Assembly (NCBI GenBank): GCA_024274915.1
Contig: JAJSAC010000023.1
Coordinates: forward strand, 1 to 40,389
Direction of reading: 5' to 3'
DNA length: 40,389 nt
Source of the DNA: Thermodesulfobacteriota bacterium
GTDB lineage: Bacteria > Thermosulfidibacterota > Thermosulfidibacteria > Thermosulfidibacterales > B14-G1
The notes beneath the pieces are model-generated. The model did no database searches and had not been told where the DNA came from. It saw nothing but the letters and a program-made list of their open reading frames with translations. Below are positions 1 through 7,984 of the stretch, piece after piece (the stretch's first letter is position 1; the number at the start of each line of letters is the position of its first letter). The translations under genes were made by a program, and so were the position numbers.

Positions 1-144
1 ATTCCTCCCTTGCCCATGGCTGATAGCTGATGGCTCATGGCTCATGGCTGATAGCAACTGTGAGCTATGAACCATGAACTACGAGCTATGAACTATGAGC
101 TATGAACTATGAGCTATCATCTCTGCGGTCGGAACGCCCCGCCC
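1..144. repeat. Heptamer-built palindromic repeat element, left copy (truncated by window edge)
   Basis: The sequence is a run of 7-bp units. The left half uses ATGGCTG, ATAGCTG and ATGGCTC; the right half uses GAGCTAT, GAACTAT and GAACCAT. The two halves are roughly reverse complements, so a strand could fold back into an imperfect long hairpin. The right end (131-144, GGAACGCCCCGCCC) is the inverted partner of the outer left end seen in the other copy (40242-40255). The outer left end of this copy lies outside the window. Compared with the right-hand copy it has one extra unit in the left half and three extra units in the right half. No protein is encoded. It resembles a non-autonomous, MITE- or REP-like element; mobility is inferred, not shown. 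Confidence 0.8.
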
Positions 145-244
145 CTATCCCTAAGGGTAAAACTGGGGGAAGTCCTGTTTCTCTTCTCCTTGACCCTCAC
201 CTTCCATATAAGGCATTCTCTCTTCGTTTATCTGGAGGGTATCA
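145..244 (+). other. Leader between the repeat and the first glycosyltransferase
   Basis: These 100 bases hold no gene. A TATAAG hexamer at 207-212 has no good -35 at normal spacing; a TTGACC at 190-195 is only 11 bp away, so I do not call a promoter. A strong ribosome binding site GGAGGG at 234-239 sits 5 bp before a TTG start at 245. Confidence 0.4.
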
Positions 245-1360
245 TTGAAAAAAACGGTACTCTATATCCAGGGAGTGGCACGATATGGAGGGGCACCGGA
301 AAGCCTCTACCGCTTGACCAGCCGTTTGAAAAACTACAGGCCTTTGGTGGTTGTATCCCGGGAGGGGGAGCTTACCCGGAGGCTCGCCGGTGCCAGTGTG
401 GAGTTTTTTACCGTGAAGATGGGCATGTGGCGTAAAGCCAAGACCTGGCCCAGTTTACCCTTCATTTTTCACCGTCTTTACAGGGAGGCCAAAAAGGAGA
501 AGATAGCCCTCATCCATTGTAACACCCTGTGGGATACCCCCTATGGTGCGGTACTGGGCAGGTTTTTAAATGTCCCTGTGATCACCCATATCCGGAACAC
601 TTTTGAAAAGGAGAAGATCAGAAAGTACCAACTGGGTAGAGTGGATCTGGTGATCACCGTGAGTAGGGCTGTGGCAAGGCCCCTGGAGGATGCTGGCATA
701 GACTACAGGGTCATATACAACGGGGTGGATCTAGAAACCTTTGCCAGGGACAGGATATCTGGCCGGGTTGTCCGCCGAGAGCTAGGGCTGGAGGACACTC
801 TCATAGTTCTCCTCCCTGGCAGGGTAGATACCACCAAAGGCCAGAGAGAAGCTATCTTGGCAATGGAAAGGGTGGTCAAAGAGGTGCCTCAAGCAGTACT
901 GACCATCGTGGGAGAGACCTCTCGTCAAGAGACAGGGCTGATAGAGGATCTGAGGACCCTGGCCAGGGAGGTGAGGGTAGGGGAGAGGGTGGTGTTTACC
1001 GGTGCCAGGGAGGATATGCCAGCTCTGTATGCCACCGCCGACTTGGTTGTTATGCCCTCTTTGGACTCCGCTAAGGAGGGTTTTGGCAGGGTCCTCATAG
1101 AGGCCATGGCTATGGGCAAGGCCACAGTGGCCACCAGGACGGGAGGCATCCCTGAAGTGGTGGAAAATGGGGTGACAGGTTGGCTGGTACCTCCGGGGGA
1201 CGTAAGAGCCTTAGCGGAGGCTGTGGTAGCGTTGTTGAAGGACGAGGCCAGGCGCAGGGAGATGGGACAAAAGGGCTATGATAAGGTAAAGGCCCTCTTC
1301 GACTTAAGGAAAACCGTGGCTCAGGTGGAGGAGGTGTATGGGGAAATCCTCCGCTCTTAG
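245..1360 (+). CDS. GT4-family glycosyltransferase
   Basis: A 371-residue GT-B fold, retaining-type glycosyltransferase that would add a nucleotide-sugar-derived residue to a cytoplasmic lipid-linked glycan. The N-terminal acceptor domain has a glycine-rich loop (GVARYGGAPES near residue 10). The C-terminal donor domain has YNGVDLETF near 158, GRVDTTKG near 192, the E-x7-E pair at E288/E296 and the TGGIPEVV loop. The length is normal for GT4. The start is TTG at 245, chosen because GGAGGG lies 5 bp upstream and the next residues match a typical beta strand start. The 3' end overlaps the next gene by 23 bp, so this opens a tightly coupled operon of nine genes. Donor and acceptor cannot be read from the sequence. 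Confidence 0.9.
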   Translation: MKKTVLYIQGVARYGGAPESLYRLTSRLKNYRPLVVVSREGELTRRLAGASVEFFTVKMGMWRKAKTWPSLPFIFHRLYREAKKEKIALIHCNTLWDTPYGAVLGRFLNVPVITHIRNTFEKEKIRKYQLGRVDLVITVSRAVARPLEDAGIDYRVIYNGVDLETFARDRISGRVVRRELGLEDTLIVLLPGRVDTTKGQREAILAMERVVKEVPQAVLTIVGETSRQETGLIEDLRTLAREVRVGERVVFTGAREDMPALYATADLVVMPSLDSAKEGFGRVLIEAMAMGKATVATRTGGIPEVVENGVTGWLVPPGDVRALAEAVVALLKDEARRREMGQKGYDKVKALFDLRKTVAQVEEVYGEILRS

Positions 1361-2480
1361 AATCCTCCATCTGGTGGCCATCAGGGGTAAAGGGGGCACG
1401 GGGGCTAGCACCCTATCCCTGGTGGAGGGGCTGGCAGACCGGGGCCACAAGGTGGCCGTGGTCTGTTTCAAGAGGGGCCTCCTTTATCAATCCCTAAAGG
1501 ACAAGGACAAGGTGGAGCTTATCACGGGCATCAAAATGGCCCCGGGTATGAGAGTCCACCAGTGGGTAAAGGACTTGAAGAAGCTCAAGCCCTTTGTCGA
1601 CAAGTTCCAGCCTCACATCATCCATACCCATTCGTCCCCTGATTATTGGTTGGGCCTTCTCCTCTCTTTCATGGCCCGTGCCCCCCTTGTGAGGAGCCGT
1701 CACGTGCCAGTATCCCTCAAGTCTCATCCTTTTAACCGGCTTCTCTTCCGAAGAACGGCAGCGGTGATAGCTGTGTCCCATGCCGTGGGAGATAGGTATC
1801 TTTCGGGGGTGAACTGGATGCCGGAAAAGGTGCAGGTGGTTTACGACGGTGTGGACGTTGATCGCTTTCACCCTGGAGTGGATGGCAAAGCGGTGCGCAG
1901 GGAGTTGGGCATGGAAAAGGATGACATCCTGCTGGGCAGTGTTGCCAGGTATTCCCGGGTGAAAGGGTTGGCCTACTTTCTTATGGCTCTAGGGGGGATC
2001 ATGACAAAAGACTCCTGTATCCATGGGCTTGTGGTGGGAAGGGTTAAGAGTAAATCCCTTTATAGAAAGTTGAGGGAGTGGTTGGTGGAAGAGGGTTTGG
2101 AAGATAGGGTAGCATTATGGGAGCATCATTCCCAGGTGGAGAAGGTGCTGGCGGCCCTGGATGTGGTGGTCCTTGCCTCCCTGGGCTCCGAAGGTTCCAG
2201 CCGGGTGGCTTTGGAGGCGGGGGCCATGGGCAAGCCTCTGGTGGCCACCACTGTGGGTGCCCTGTCCGAGGTAGTGGCAATAGGCAAGACAGGGCTTTTG
2301 GTCCCCCCCGGGGACGTGGAAGCTTTGAACAAAGCCTTTGGAGAAGTGCGCTCGCCCCAGGTGAGAAAGATAATGGGTCTCAACGCCTGGAGGAGAATTA
2401 GTAGGAGGTTCACCCGGGAGGAGTCTGTGGAGAAGGTGGAGGAGCTCTACAAGGAGATCCTGGAGAAGGGAAGGGGTTGA
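1338..2480 (+). CDS. GT4-family glycosyltransferase
   Basis: A 380-residue GT-B glycosyltransferase. The start of the N-terminal domain reads ALRILHLVAIRGKGGTG, and a HTHSSPDYW segment near residue 96 is typical of the acceptor side. The donor domain has YDGVDVDRFHPG near 169, VARYSRVKG near 202, the E-x7-E pair at E285/E293 and GLLVPPGDVEAL. It starts with ATG inside the last 23 bases of the previous gene, which suggests translational coupling, and its TGA stop shares one base with the next ATG. Presumably it acts in the same surface-glycan pathway as its neighbours. The sugar specificity is unknown. Confidence 0.9.
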   Translation: MGKSSALRILHLVAIRGKGGTGASTLSLVEGLADRGHKVAVVCFKRGLLYQSLKDKDKVELITGIKMAPGMRVHQWVKDLKKLKPFVDKFQPHIIHTHSSPDYWLGLLLSFMARAPLVRSRHVPVSLKSHPFNRLLFRRTAAVIAVSHAVGDRYLSGVNWMPEKVQVVYDGVDVDRFHPGVDGKAVRRELGMEKDDILLGSVARYSRVKGLAYFLMALGGIMTKDSCIHGLVVGRVKSKSLYRKLREWLVEEGLEDRVALWEHHSQVEKVLAALDVVVLASLGSEGSSRVALEAGAMGKPLVATTVGALSEVVAIGKTGLLVPPGDVEALNKAFGEVRSPQVRKIMGLNAWRRISRRFTREESVEKVEELYKEILEKGRG

Positions 2481-4012
2481 TGGAAGATGCCAACAGGTTC
2501 AGGGTGGCTTTGGTTTTGGGAACCTTGGCCCTGGCCGCCTACCTCTTCTTCTACAACCTAGGAGGCACTAGCCTCATCAGCTCTGAAGCCACCCATGCCA
2601 TGGTGGCCAGGTGTCTACTGAAGAAGGAACGCCTCTACCCCCTGTGCATTCAGTCCTTTACCAAGAACAAAATGCACCTCTATTGTGGGGGTAAAGAACC
2701 CCTCAAGTTCTGGGTCGAAGCCCTCCTTTTCAAAATTTCTCCCCCGAGCGAGTGGACGGCACGCATCATTGACGCTTCCCTGGGGATGGCCACCATTCTT
2801 CTTTTGCTAATCGTTGGTGGCAGCCTACTGGGATGGGAGACAGGGGTTTTGGCCGCCCTAATTGTCTTGGCCTTTCCGCCTATTATTCTGAATCACTGCT
2901 TCCGGTCGGGTACCCAGGATTCTCTGGTGGTCTTCTCTTATGCCTCTGCCCTCCTGGGATATCTCTGGTATAGGCTCCGAGGGAGTAAGGTAGCCATTAT
3001 TCTGGCCACCTTGGCAGTTATGGTAGGGCTCATGACCAAAGATATCTTTCTCCTTTCGGTGTATCCGTCCATCATCCTCGCCGAAACAGTGGCTTTCAGA
3101 AAAGGGCTAAAGCATCTTATGTCTCCGCCTCTTCTACTCTTCTTTATAGTGCCCGTGGTGAGCTATCTCCTCTGGCTGGTGTTCGTTTATTTCTCCACCC
3201 ACGGAGCTTGCATAAAGCATTTGCTGAAGGATGAATTTGTGAGACCTGCCCTAGGTCAGGTCTCATCCAGGGCCAAATACTACAAAGGCCCCCTTTTTTA
3301 TCTGGGCATCCTAGTAAAGTACCTGGGCCCAATTTTGGCAGCACCCCTAATGCAATTGGTTCCTTCTTTCAGGTCTCTCCGGAAAAGGGAGAGGAAGGAA
3401 ACAGCTTACCAGGTGGCGGCCTTTCTTCTATTTGCGGCCATCTGCTATCTGGTACTTGTAAGCATCCCTGCCCTGAAGGTGAAGAGGTATATCTACCCCG
3501 TCTATCCCATACTCGCTTTATCCCTCTCCTATTACGTGGCGGAGGCATTCCGTTTGACCCCTTCAGTGTTGGTGAAGGCCACGGTGGCGCTCCTGGTAGG
3601 GGGTTTTCTCACTATCAACATCCTCTACGCCAGTTCAAAAATCACCAGGCACAGGGAGCTGCCTTCCAGCAAGTTTCTGAAGCACTACCGGTCTCTGAAG
3701 GGACCCAAGACCTTTATCCTCGAATACCCTGGGGTAAAGGACGTGGACAGCCACGACAGCTTCTATCTCTCCTTCATTCCCTACATAGTGCGCGTGCCTT
3801 ACGGGGAAATGAAAAAGGAGCTGGAAGGGGAACGCTTCAGGGGCACTGTGGCCATTCTCACATCCCAGCCTCAGCTCTACCGAGGGCTCCCCGGCTTGCA
3901 GGTGGTGCGAGTGTGGGACATGAGGAAGCGAAAAAAGAAGAAGTTGAAGTACGTTATACTAGAAGCCGTGCTGAGGCCTCATACCTCTAACCAAGGGGAG
4001 GAGCAGCCATGA
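2480..4012 (+). CDS. Polytopic GT-C (ArnT/PMT-like) glycosyltransferase with variant catalytic motif
   Basis: A membrane protein of about 510 residues with many hydrophobic helices, a first periplasmic loop and a soluble C-terminal tail: the plan of ArnT/PMT_2 transferases, which move a sugar from undecaprenyl phosphate to a periplasmic acceptor. The loop after the first helix reads SSEATHAMVARCLL, where relatives such as the gene at 15476-17056 have DPDEARYAE, so the catalytic aspartate is replaced by serine. The GKEPLKFW segment matches the family GKPPL motif. The ATG at 2480 (TGATG overlap, purine-rich GGGAAGGGG just before) is preferred over a TTG three bases earlier. The family call is fairly sure; activity is not. 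Confidence 0.8.
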   Translation: MEDANRFRVALVLGTLALAAYLFFYNLGGTSLISSEATHAMVARCLLKKERLYPLCIQSFTKNKMHLYCGGKEPLKFWVEALLFKISPPSEWTARIIDASLGMATILLLLIVGGSLLGWETGVLAALIVLAFPPIILNHCFRSGTQDSLVVFSYASALLGYLWYRLRGSKVAIILATLAVMVGLMTKDIFLLSVYPSIILAETVAFRKGLKHLMSPPLLLFFIVPVVSYLLWLVFVYFSTHGACIKHLLKDEFVRPALGQVSSRAKYYKGPLFYLGILVKYLGPILAAPLMQLVPSFRSLRKRERKETAYQVAAFLLFAAICYLVLVSIPALKVKRYIYPVYPILALSLSYYVAEAFRLTPSVLVKATVALLVGGFLTINILYASSKITRHRELPSSKFLKHYRSLKGPKTFILEYPGVKDVDSHDSFYLSFIPYIVRVPYGEMKKELEGERFRGTVAILTSQPQLYRGLPGLQVVRVWDMRKRKKKKLKYVILEAVLRPHTSNQGEEQP

Positions 4013-5097
4013 GGATCCTCCATGTGGCTACCCACGGTGCAGTGACCCGGGGAGGGGCTGTACAAATGGCGAGATTGGTGGCGGCTTTGGCTACCCGGGG
4101 ACACAAGGTGAAGGCGGTGTTCAACGGGGAGAGGGTGAAGGATGTGGAGGGGGCCTCTATACTGGAAGAAAGGGGAGTGGAGGTGACGGCGCTGCCCCTA
4201 GAATCTCTGGGGCTCGGTCCTATGTTGGCCCTCCGCCGCATAGTCTTGAAAGAAGGTTTTCAACTGGTTCATACCCATAGGGACCTTGCCCTCAGGTTTG
4301 CCTTTCTCTCCCTTTGGGGCACAGGAATTTCCCTGGTGGCCCAAAGGGGAACCACTTACCGGCCCAAGGGCATGGTTCCTTTTATCCTCAGGAGCAAAGC
4401 CGTGGCTCGAGTGGTGGCCGTGGCCCATGCTGTCAAGAAGGTCCTGGTGGAAGAGGGAATACCCGAGGAGAAGGTGGTAGTGGTCTACGGCAGCGTGGAC
4501 ACCGCTCGCTTCCACCCTGATGTTAGAGGGGAAAAGATAAAGGAAGAGTTGGTCATACCTTTCAGCTTTCCTGTAGTGGGCATGGTGGCTGCCTTGGTGG
4601 GCAAGAAAGGGTATCCGCTATTCCTGGAGGCCTGCAGGATGGCTTCGGAGAAGCTGAAGGCACTCCACGTTCTTATGGTGGGAAGAGGTAAGCCATCCAA
4701 GTTCTCCAAAGATGTGGCTCCCCTGGGGAACATGGCCCACTTCACGGGTCACCGTGATGACGTGGAAATGTGTATAGCTGCCATGGATGTGGTAGTATGT
4801 GCCTCCACCAAAGGCGAAGGACTCACCGGATCACTTAGGGAGGCCATGGCCATGGCCAGGCCCGTGGTTTCCACCGAGGTTTCGGGAAACCCCGAAGCAG
4901 TTATCCACGGCAAGACGGGCCTCCTGGTTCCCGTGGGGGATGGAGCAGCCATGGCCACGGCCCTTATTTCTCTCCTTTCCAACCCCCTCCTGGCCCGGAA
5001 GTTGGGATCGAACGGTAGACGATTGGCCCTCAAGATCTTCCCCGATAACAGAAGGGCCCAGATCGTGGAAACTCTCTACCGAGAGGTGATGGCGTGA
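4009..5097 (+). CDS. GT4-family glycosyltransferase
   Basis: A 362-residue GT-B enzyme. The N-terminus MRILHVATHGAVTRGGA gives the first strand and glycine loop, HTHRDLALRF near residue 89 is the acceptor-side histidine segment, YGSVDTARFHP near 163 marks the donor domain, and EGLTGSLRE gives the E-x7-E pair. It ends with the usual GLLVPVGDG and a short C-terminal helix. The ATG overlaps the previous TGA as ATGA, and its own end overlaps the next gene as GTGA, so it is co-translated within the operon. Its N-terminal organisation resembles the GT4 genes at 1338 and 6857, suggesting duplication within the cluster. Donor unknown. Confidence 0.9.
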   Translation: MRILHVATHGAVTRGGAVQMARLVAALATRGHKVKAVFNGERVKDVEGASILEERGVEVTALPLESLGLGPMLALRRIVLKEGFQLVHTHRDLALRFAFLSLWGTGISLVAQRGTTYRPKGMVPFILRSKAVARVVAVAHAVKKVLVEEGIPEEKVVVVYGSVDTARFHPDVRGEKIKEELVIPFSFPVVGMVAALVGKKGYPLFLEACRMASEKLKALHVLMVGRGKPSKFSKDVAPLGNMAHFTGHRDDVEMCIAAMDVVVCASTKGEGLTGSLREAMAMARPVVSTEVSGNPEAVIHGKTGLLVPVGDGAAMATALISLLSNPLLARKLGSNGRRLALKIFPDNRRAQIVETLYREVMA

Positions 5098-6113
5098 GAG
5101 GCGTTCTCCTTTTCGCCCGGGTGCCCATGAACGTGGTGTATCTGAGACCCATCTACGTGGCCTTGAAAGAGGAAACGCCCATCTGGGGCACAGTGAAGCC
5201 CCCCAAAGGAGGGGAGGGGGGAGACCTCTTCTCCCCTTTGGGCCTCGAGGTGAAACTGGTGCCTCCCTGGCTGGCTTCTCACCTTCCCTTGGAGGTCTAC
5301 CTCTCTCCCGATGTGATGGTGGTGGGCAAGAGGTGCCGCTGGAAGATCCATACCTTCCATGGAGTTTCGTTCAAGGGCCGGGCCTATACTCCCAAGCTCC
5401 TGGCCTACGATCGTCTATTCATCATTGGCCCCTACATGGAAAAGCGGTTTATAGAAAAGGGAATATTGAAAGAAAATGACCCGCGGATAGTTAGGGTAGG
5501 AATGCCCAAACTGGACCCCCTTCTGGATGGGACTTGGACTGGAGAAAAAGCCCGTACCTATTTGGGGCTAGACGAGGAGGGTCCAGTGGCTCTCTATGCC
5601 CCCACATGGGGGGCGGGGTCCTCTTTGAAGGTTTGGGGGGAGATGGTGGTGGACGTGACCCTGGAGATGGGGCTCAAACTGGTGGTGAAGCTTCATGACC
5701 ACTCTCTTCGGGATCCCCAATGGAGGGCAAGAATGAAGGAATGGGAAGGCAGGGGAGCGGTAGTGTATCGAGATCCTGACATAGTCCCCGCTATGGCTGC
5801 CAGCGATCTCCTCGTTTCAGACCTTAGTTCTGTGGCTAACGAGTACCTTCTTTTGGACAGACCCATCATATATCTCCAGGCGCCGGATTTCGAAAGGCGC
5901 TATGGGGAGACCGTAGACCTGGAGACTTGGGGCTTCGCTGCTGGCCCCCTGGTAAAGGACAGGGAAAGCTTTAAAAAGGCCCTGATAGAAGCTCAGGACC
6001 ATCCTCAGGTTTATTCAGAGGTGAGAAGGAGTATGGCTAGTCATCTCTTCTATAATCCTGGTCGGGCTACCCAGAAGGCCGTGGATGTGATAAGAGAGCT
6101 CCTTAATGGATAG
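5094..6113 (+). CDS. CDP-glycerol:glycerophosphotransferase-like (TagB/TagF family) polyol-phosphate transferase
   Basis: A 339-residue protein with the signatures of the Glyphos_transf family, which transfers polyol phosphate from a CDP-activated donor: HTFHG at 86-90, LYAPTWG near 168-173, KLHDH at 199-203 and VSDLSSVANEY near 241-251. These carry the histidine, aspartate and serine residues that bind the donor. The protein is shorter than Gram-positive TagF and has no long extra N-terminal domain. The GTG start overlaps the previous stop as GTGA. The next gene encodes a sugar- or choline-phosphate-type nucleotidyltransferase, which would fit a supplier of the CDP donor. The most likely role is adding a phosphodiester-linked substituent to the surface glycan. 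A close alternative is another GT-B transferase using a different CDP-polyol. Confidence 0.8.
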   Translation: MRGVLLFARVPMNVVYLRPIYVALKEETPIWGTVKPPKGGEGGDLFSPLGLEVKLVPPWLASHLPLEVYLSPDVMVVGKRCRWKIHTFHGVSFKGRAYTPKLLAYDRLFIIGPYMEKRFIEKGILKENDPRIVRVGMPKLDPLLDGTWTGEKARTYLGLDEEGPVALYAPTWGAGSSLKVWGEMVVDVTLEMGLKLVVKLHDHSLRDPQWRARMKEWEGRGAVVYRDPDIVPAMAASDLLVSDLSSVANEYLLLDRPIIYLQAPDFERRYGETVDLETWGFAAGPLVKDRESFKKALIEAQDHPQVYSEVRRSMASHLFYNPGRATQKAVDVIRELLNG

Positions 6114-6131
6114 ATTGCTAAAGGGATTGGA

Positions 6132-6860
6132 ATGAGTCTTCAAGCGGTGATCCTGGCGGCAGGGCAGGGGAGGCGTCTATTGCCCCTCACTCTGGAGATA
6201 CCCAAGGCACTGCTCCCTCTGAATGGGGCCACAGGCCTCACTATCCTTGAGCACCAGGTGGAACTCCTGGAGAGGGTAGGGGTGAAGGAGGTCTTGGTGG
6301 TGGTGGGCCATGGCAAGGACAGGATAGAAGCCCTTCTGGGAGGGCGGGTTTCTTACGTCGTGAACGAGGACTACCAGAACACTAACTCCATCTACTCTTT
6401 CTATCTCACTTTAGAGCGTCTGGGAGAAGAGGTACTTGTCATTAACGGCGATGTCCTCTTCCCAGAGGAGGTGGTGGAAAGGCTTCTGGCCTCGGAGTAC
6501 TCTGGAGTCCTCTCTATAGACACGGGGGCCCGTCTGGATGAAGAGACCATGAAAGTGGCCTTGGAAGGACCAAGGGTGGTGGACATTAGGAAAGACTTAC
6601 CTCCCGAAAGAGCCCATGGTGAAAATCTGGGAGTAGTCCTTTTTAAGGGAAGAGCTCTTGCCGTTCTCAAGAAGGTGGTCAAGGATATGGTGGACAAGGG
6701 TGAGGTGAACCGCTGGATTCCCGCCGCCTTCCGGGAAATGCTCTTCTTTCATCCCATTTATGCCGTGGACGTGAAAGGACTTCCCTGGATCGAGGTAGAT
6801 TTCCCCCAGGACCTGGAGCGAGCCCAGAAAGAGGTGTATCCCAGGATAGGAGAAAAATGA
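6132..6860 (+). CDS. LicC-like nucleotidyltransferase (CDP- or NDP-donor synthesis)
   Basis: A 242-residue nucleotidyltransferase. It has the N-terminal signature LAAGQGRRLLPLT (about 8-20), PKALLPL near 24, NTNSIYS near 83, which is typical of the LicC/inositol-phosphate cytidylyltransferase branch rather than glucose-1-phosphate thymidylyltransferases, and the metal-binding NGDV near 105. EVDFPQD near the C-terminus supplies the second acidic metal ligand. It lacks the extra C-terminal helices of RmlA or GlmU. It lies 18 bp after the CDP-glycerol-type transferase and overlaps the next glycosyltransferase as ATGA. I infer that it activates a phosphorylated polyol, choline-like or sugar group with CTP for its neighbour. 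The substrate is not determinable from sequence. Confidence 0.8.
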   Translation: MSLQAVILAAGQGRRLLPLTLEIPKALLPLNGATGLTILEHQVELLERVGVKEVLVVVGHGKDRIEALLGGRVSYVVNEDYQNTNSIYSFYLTLERLGEEVLVINGDVLFPEEVVERLLASEYSGVLSIDTGARLDEETMKVALEGPRVVDIRKDLPPERAHGENLGVVLFKGRALAVLKKVVKDMVDKGEVNRWIPAAFREMLFFHPIYAVDVKGLPWIEVDFPQDLERAQKEVYPRIGEK

Positions 6861-7984
6861 AGCCTCGAGTGGCCCGGATTGTTTCCTATCTTCCCGTGGG
6901 GGGAGTGGAAAAACGACTCTTAGCCATTCTCAAAAAGCTGAAAAGTGAGTTCGAGGTAGAGGTGGTCTGCATCCATTCCCGGGGGAAGCTGGCCCCTCTC
7001 TTTGAGGAAGCAGGCATACCCGTCACCGTCATCCCTTTCAAAGGGAGACTACATCCCGTGAGTTTATATCGGCTGGCCACTTACCTGAAGAAGAGAATGG
7101 TGGACATCGTCCACACTCACATGTACCGGCCCAACATTTCCGGTACCTTAGCGGCCAGACTGGCAGGGGTACCCGTGGTCATCTCCAATGTTCACAACGT
7201 AGACCACTGGGATACTTCCCGCCAGGTCTTCATGGACCGTCTCCTTCGTCCTTTGAGGAACGGGGTGATAGCCGTCTCCCAAGGAGTGAAAAAGGACGTG
7301 GTGGACAAAACTGGAGTATCCCCTGAAGGGGTGGTGGTCGTCTACAACGGAGTGGACTTGGAAGAATTCAAGACCATCTCGCTGGAAAGGAGAAGAGCCA
7401 AGAAAGCAGAGATGGGGATAGAAGGAGACATCCAGGTCCTTCTGGTGGTGGCTAGACTGATGCCTTGGAAGGGCCACAAGCTCCTTTTCCAAGTCCTTAA
7501 AGAGGCAGCCCCTTTTGTCCCACCTTTCAGACTCTTGGTGGTGGGTGGAGGGCCTATGAGAAAGGAGTTGGAGGATTTGTCTCTCAAAGAGGGCCTGGCC
7601 TGGACCGTCTTCTTGGGTGAGAGGCACGATGTCCCCCAGCTCCTCTCCCTGGCTCGTGTATCCTTTCTTCCATCACTCAAGGAGGGATTCCCCAACGTGG
7701 TTCTGGAGGCCATGGCCTCAGGTGTGCCTTCCGTGGTCACTGATGTCGGTGGTACTGGAGAGGCCCTGGTCGGGAGGAAGGAAGGGATAGTGGTGCCACC
7801 TGGAGACAAAGAGGCTTTGAAAGAAGCCATACTTTCAGTTCTCAACCACCCCGCTTCCCTTAAAAAAATGGGGTTAGAAAGTAAGAGAAGGGTTCAAAGT
7901 AGGTTCAGCATAGAGGTGATGTATAGGAGAACTAGAGAACTTTACCTCTCCCTTTTGGATGGGGTGGGGGATGGCCAGGTATAG
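6857..7984 (+). CDS. GT4-family glycosyltransferase
   Basis: A 375-residue GT-B glycosyltransferase. YLPVGGVEKRLLAIL near residue 11 is the glycine loop, HTHMYRPNISG near 85 the acceptor-side histidine motif, YNGVDLEEF near 163 and VARLMPWKGH near 194 belong to the donor domain, and EGFPNVVLE gives E-x7-E. TDVGGTGEALVG and VVPPGDKEAL follow as in the family. The ATG overlaps the preceding TGA as ATGA. The C-terminal DGVGDGQV tail runs into the start region of the next gene and probably adds nothing functional. It belongs to the same operon, and its sugar donor is unknown. Confidence 0.9.
   Translation: MKPRVARIVSYLPVGGVEKRLLAILKKLKSEFEVEVVCIHSRGKLAPLFEEAGIPVTVIPFKGRLHPVSLYRLATYLKKRMVDIVHTHMYRPNISGTLAARLAGVPVVISNVHNVDHWDTSRQVFMDRLLRPLRNGVIAVSQGVKKDVVDKTGVSPEGVVVVYNGVDLEEFKTISLERRRAKKAEMGIEGDIQVLLVVARLMPWKGHKLLFQVLKEAAPFVPPFRLLVVGGGPMRKELEDLSLKEGLAWTVFLGERHDVPQLLSLARVSFLPSLKEGFPNVVLEAMASGVPSVVTDVGGTGEALVGRKEGIVVPPGDKEALKEAILSVLNHPASLKKMGLESKRRVQSRFSIEVMYRRTRELYLSLLDGVGDGQV

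Noticed and set aside
1-120. A CRISPR array, from the repeated short units.
   Set aside because: The units are 7 bp with no unique spacers, and no cas gene is in the window.
190-212. TTGACC and TATAAG as a promoter for the first glycosyltransferase.
   Set aside because: The spacing is only 11 bp, too short for a sigma-70 type promoter.
109-435. A 108-codon open frame across the left repeat.
   Set aside because: It runs through the 7-bp repeat and overlaps the well-supported glycosyltransferase in another frame; the translation has no family features.
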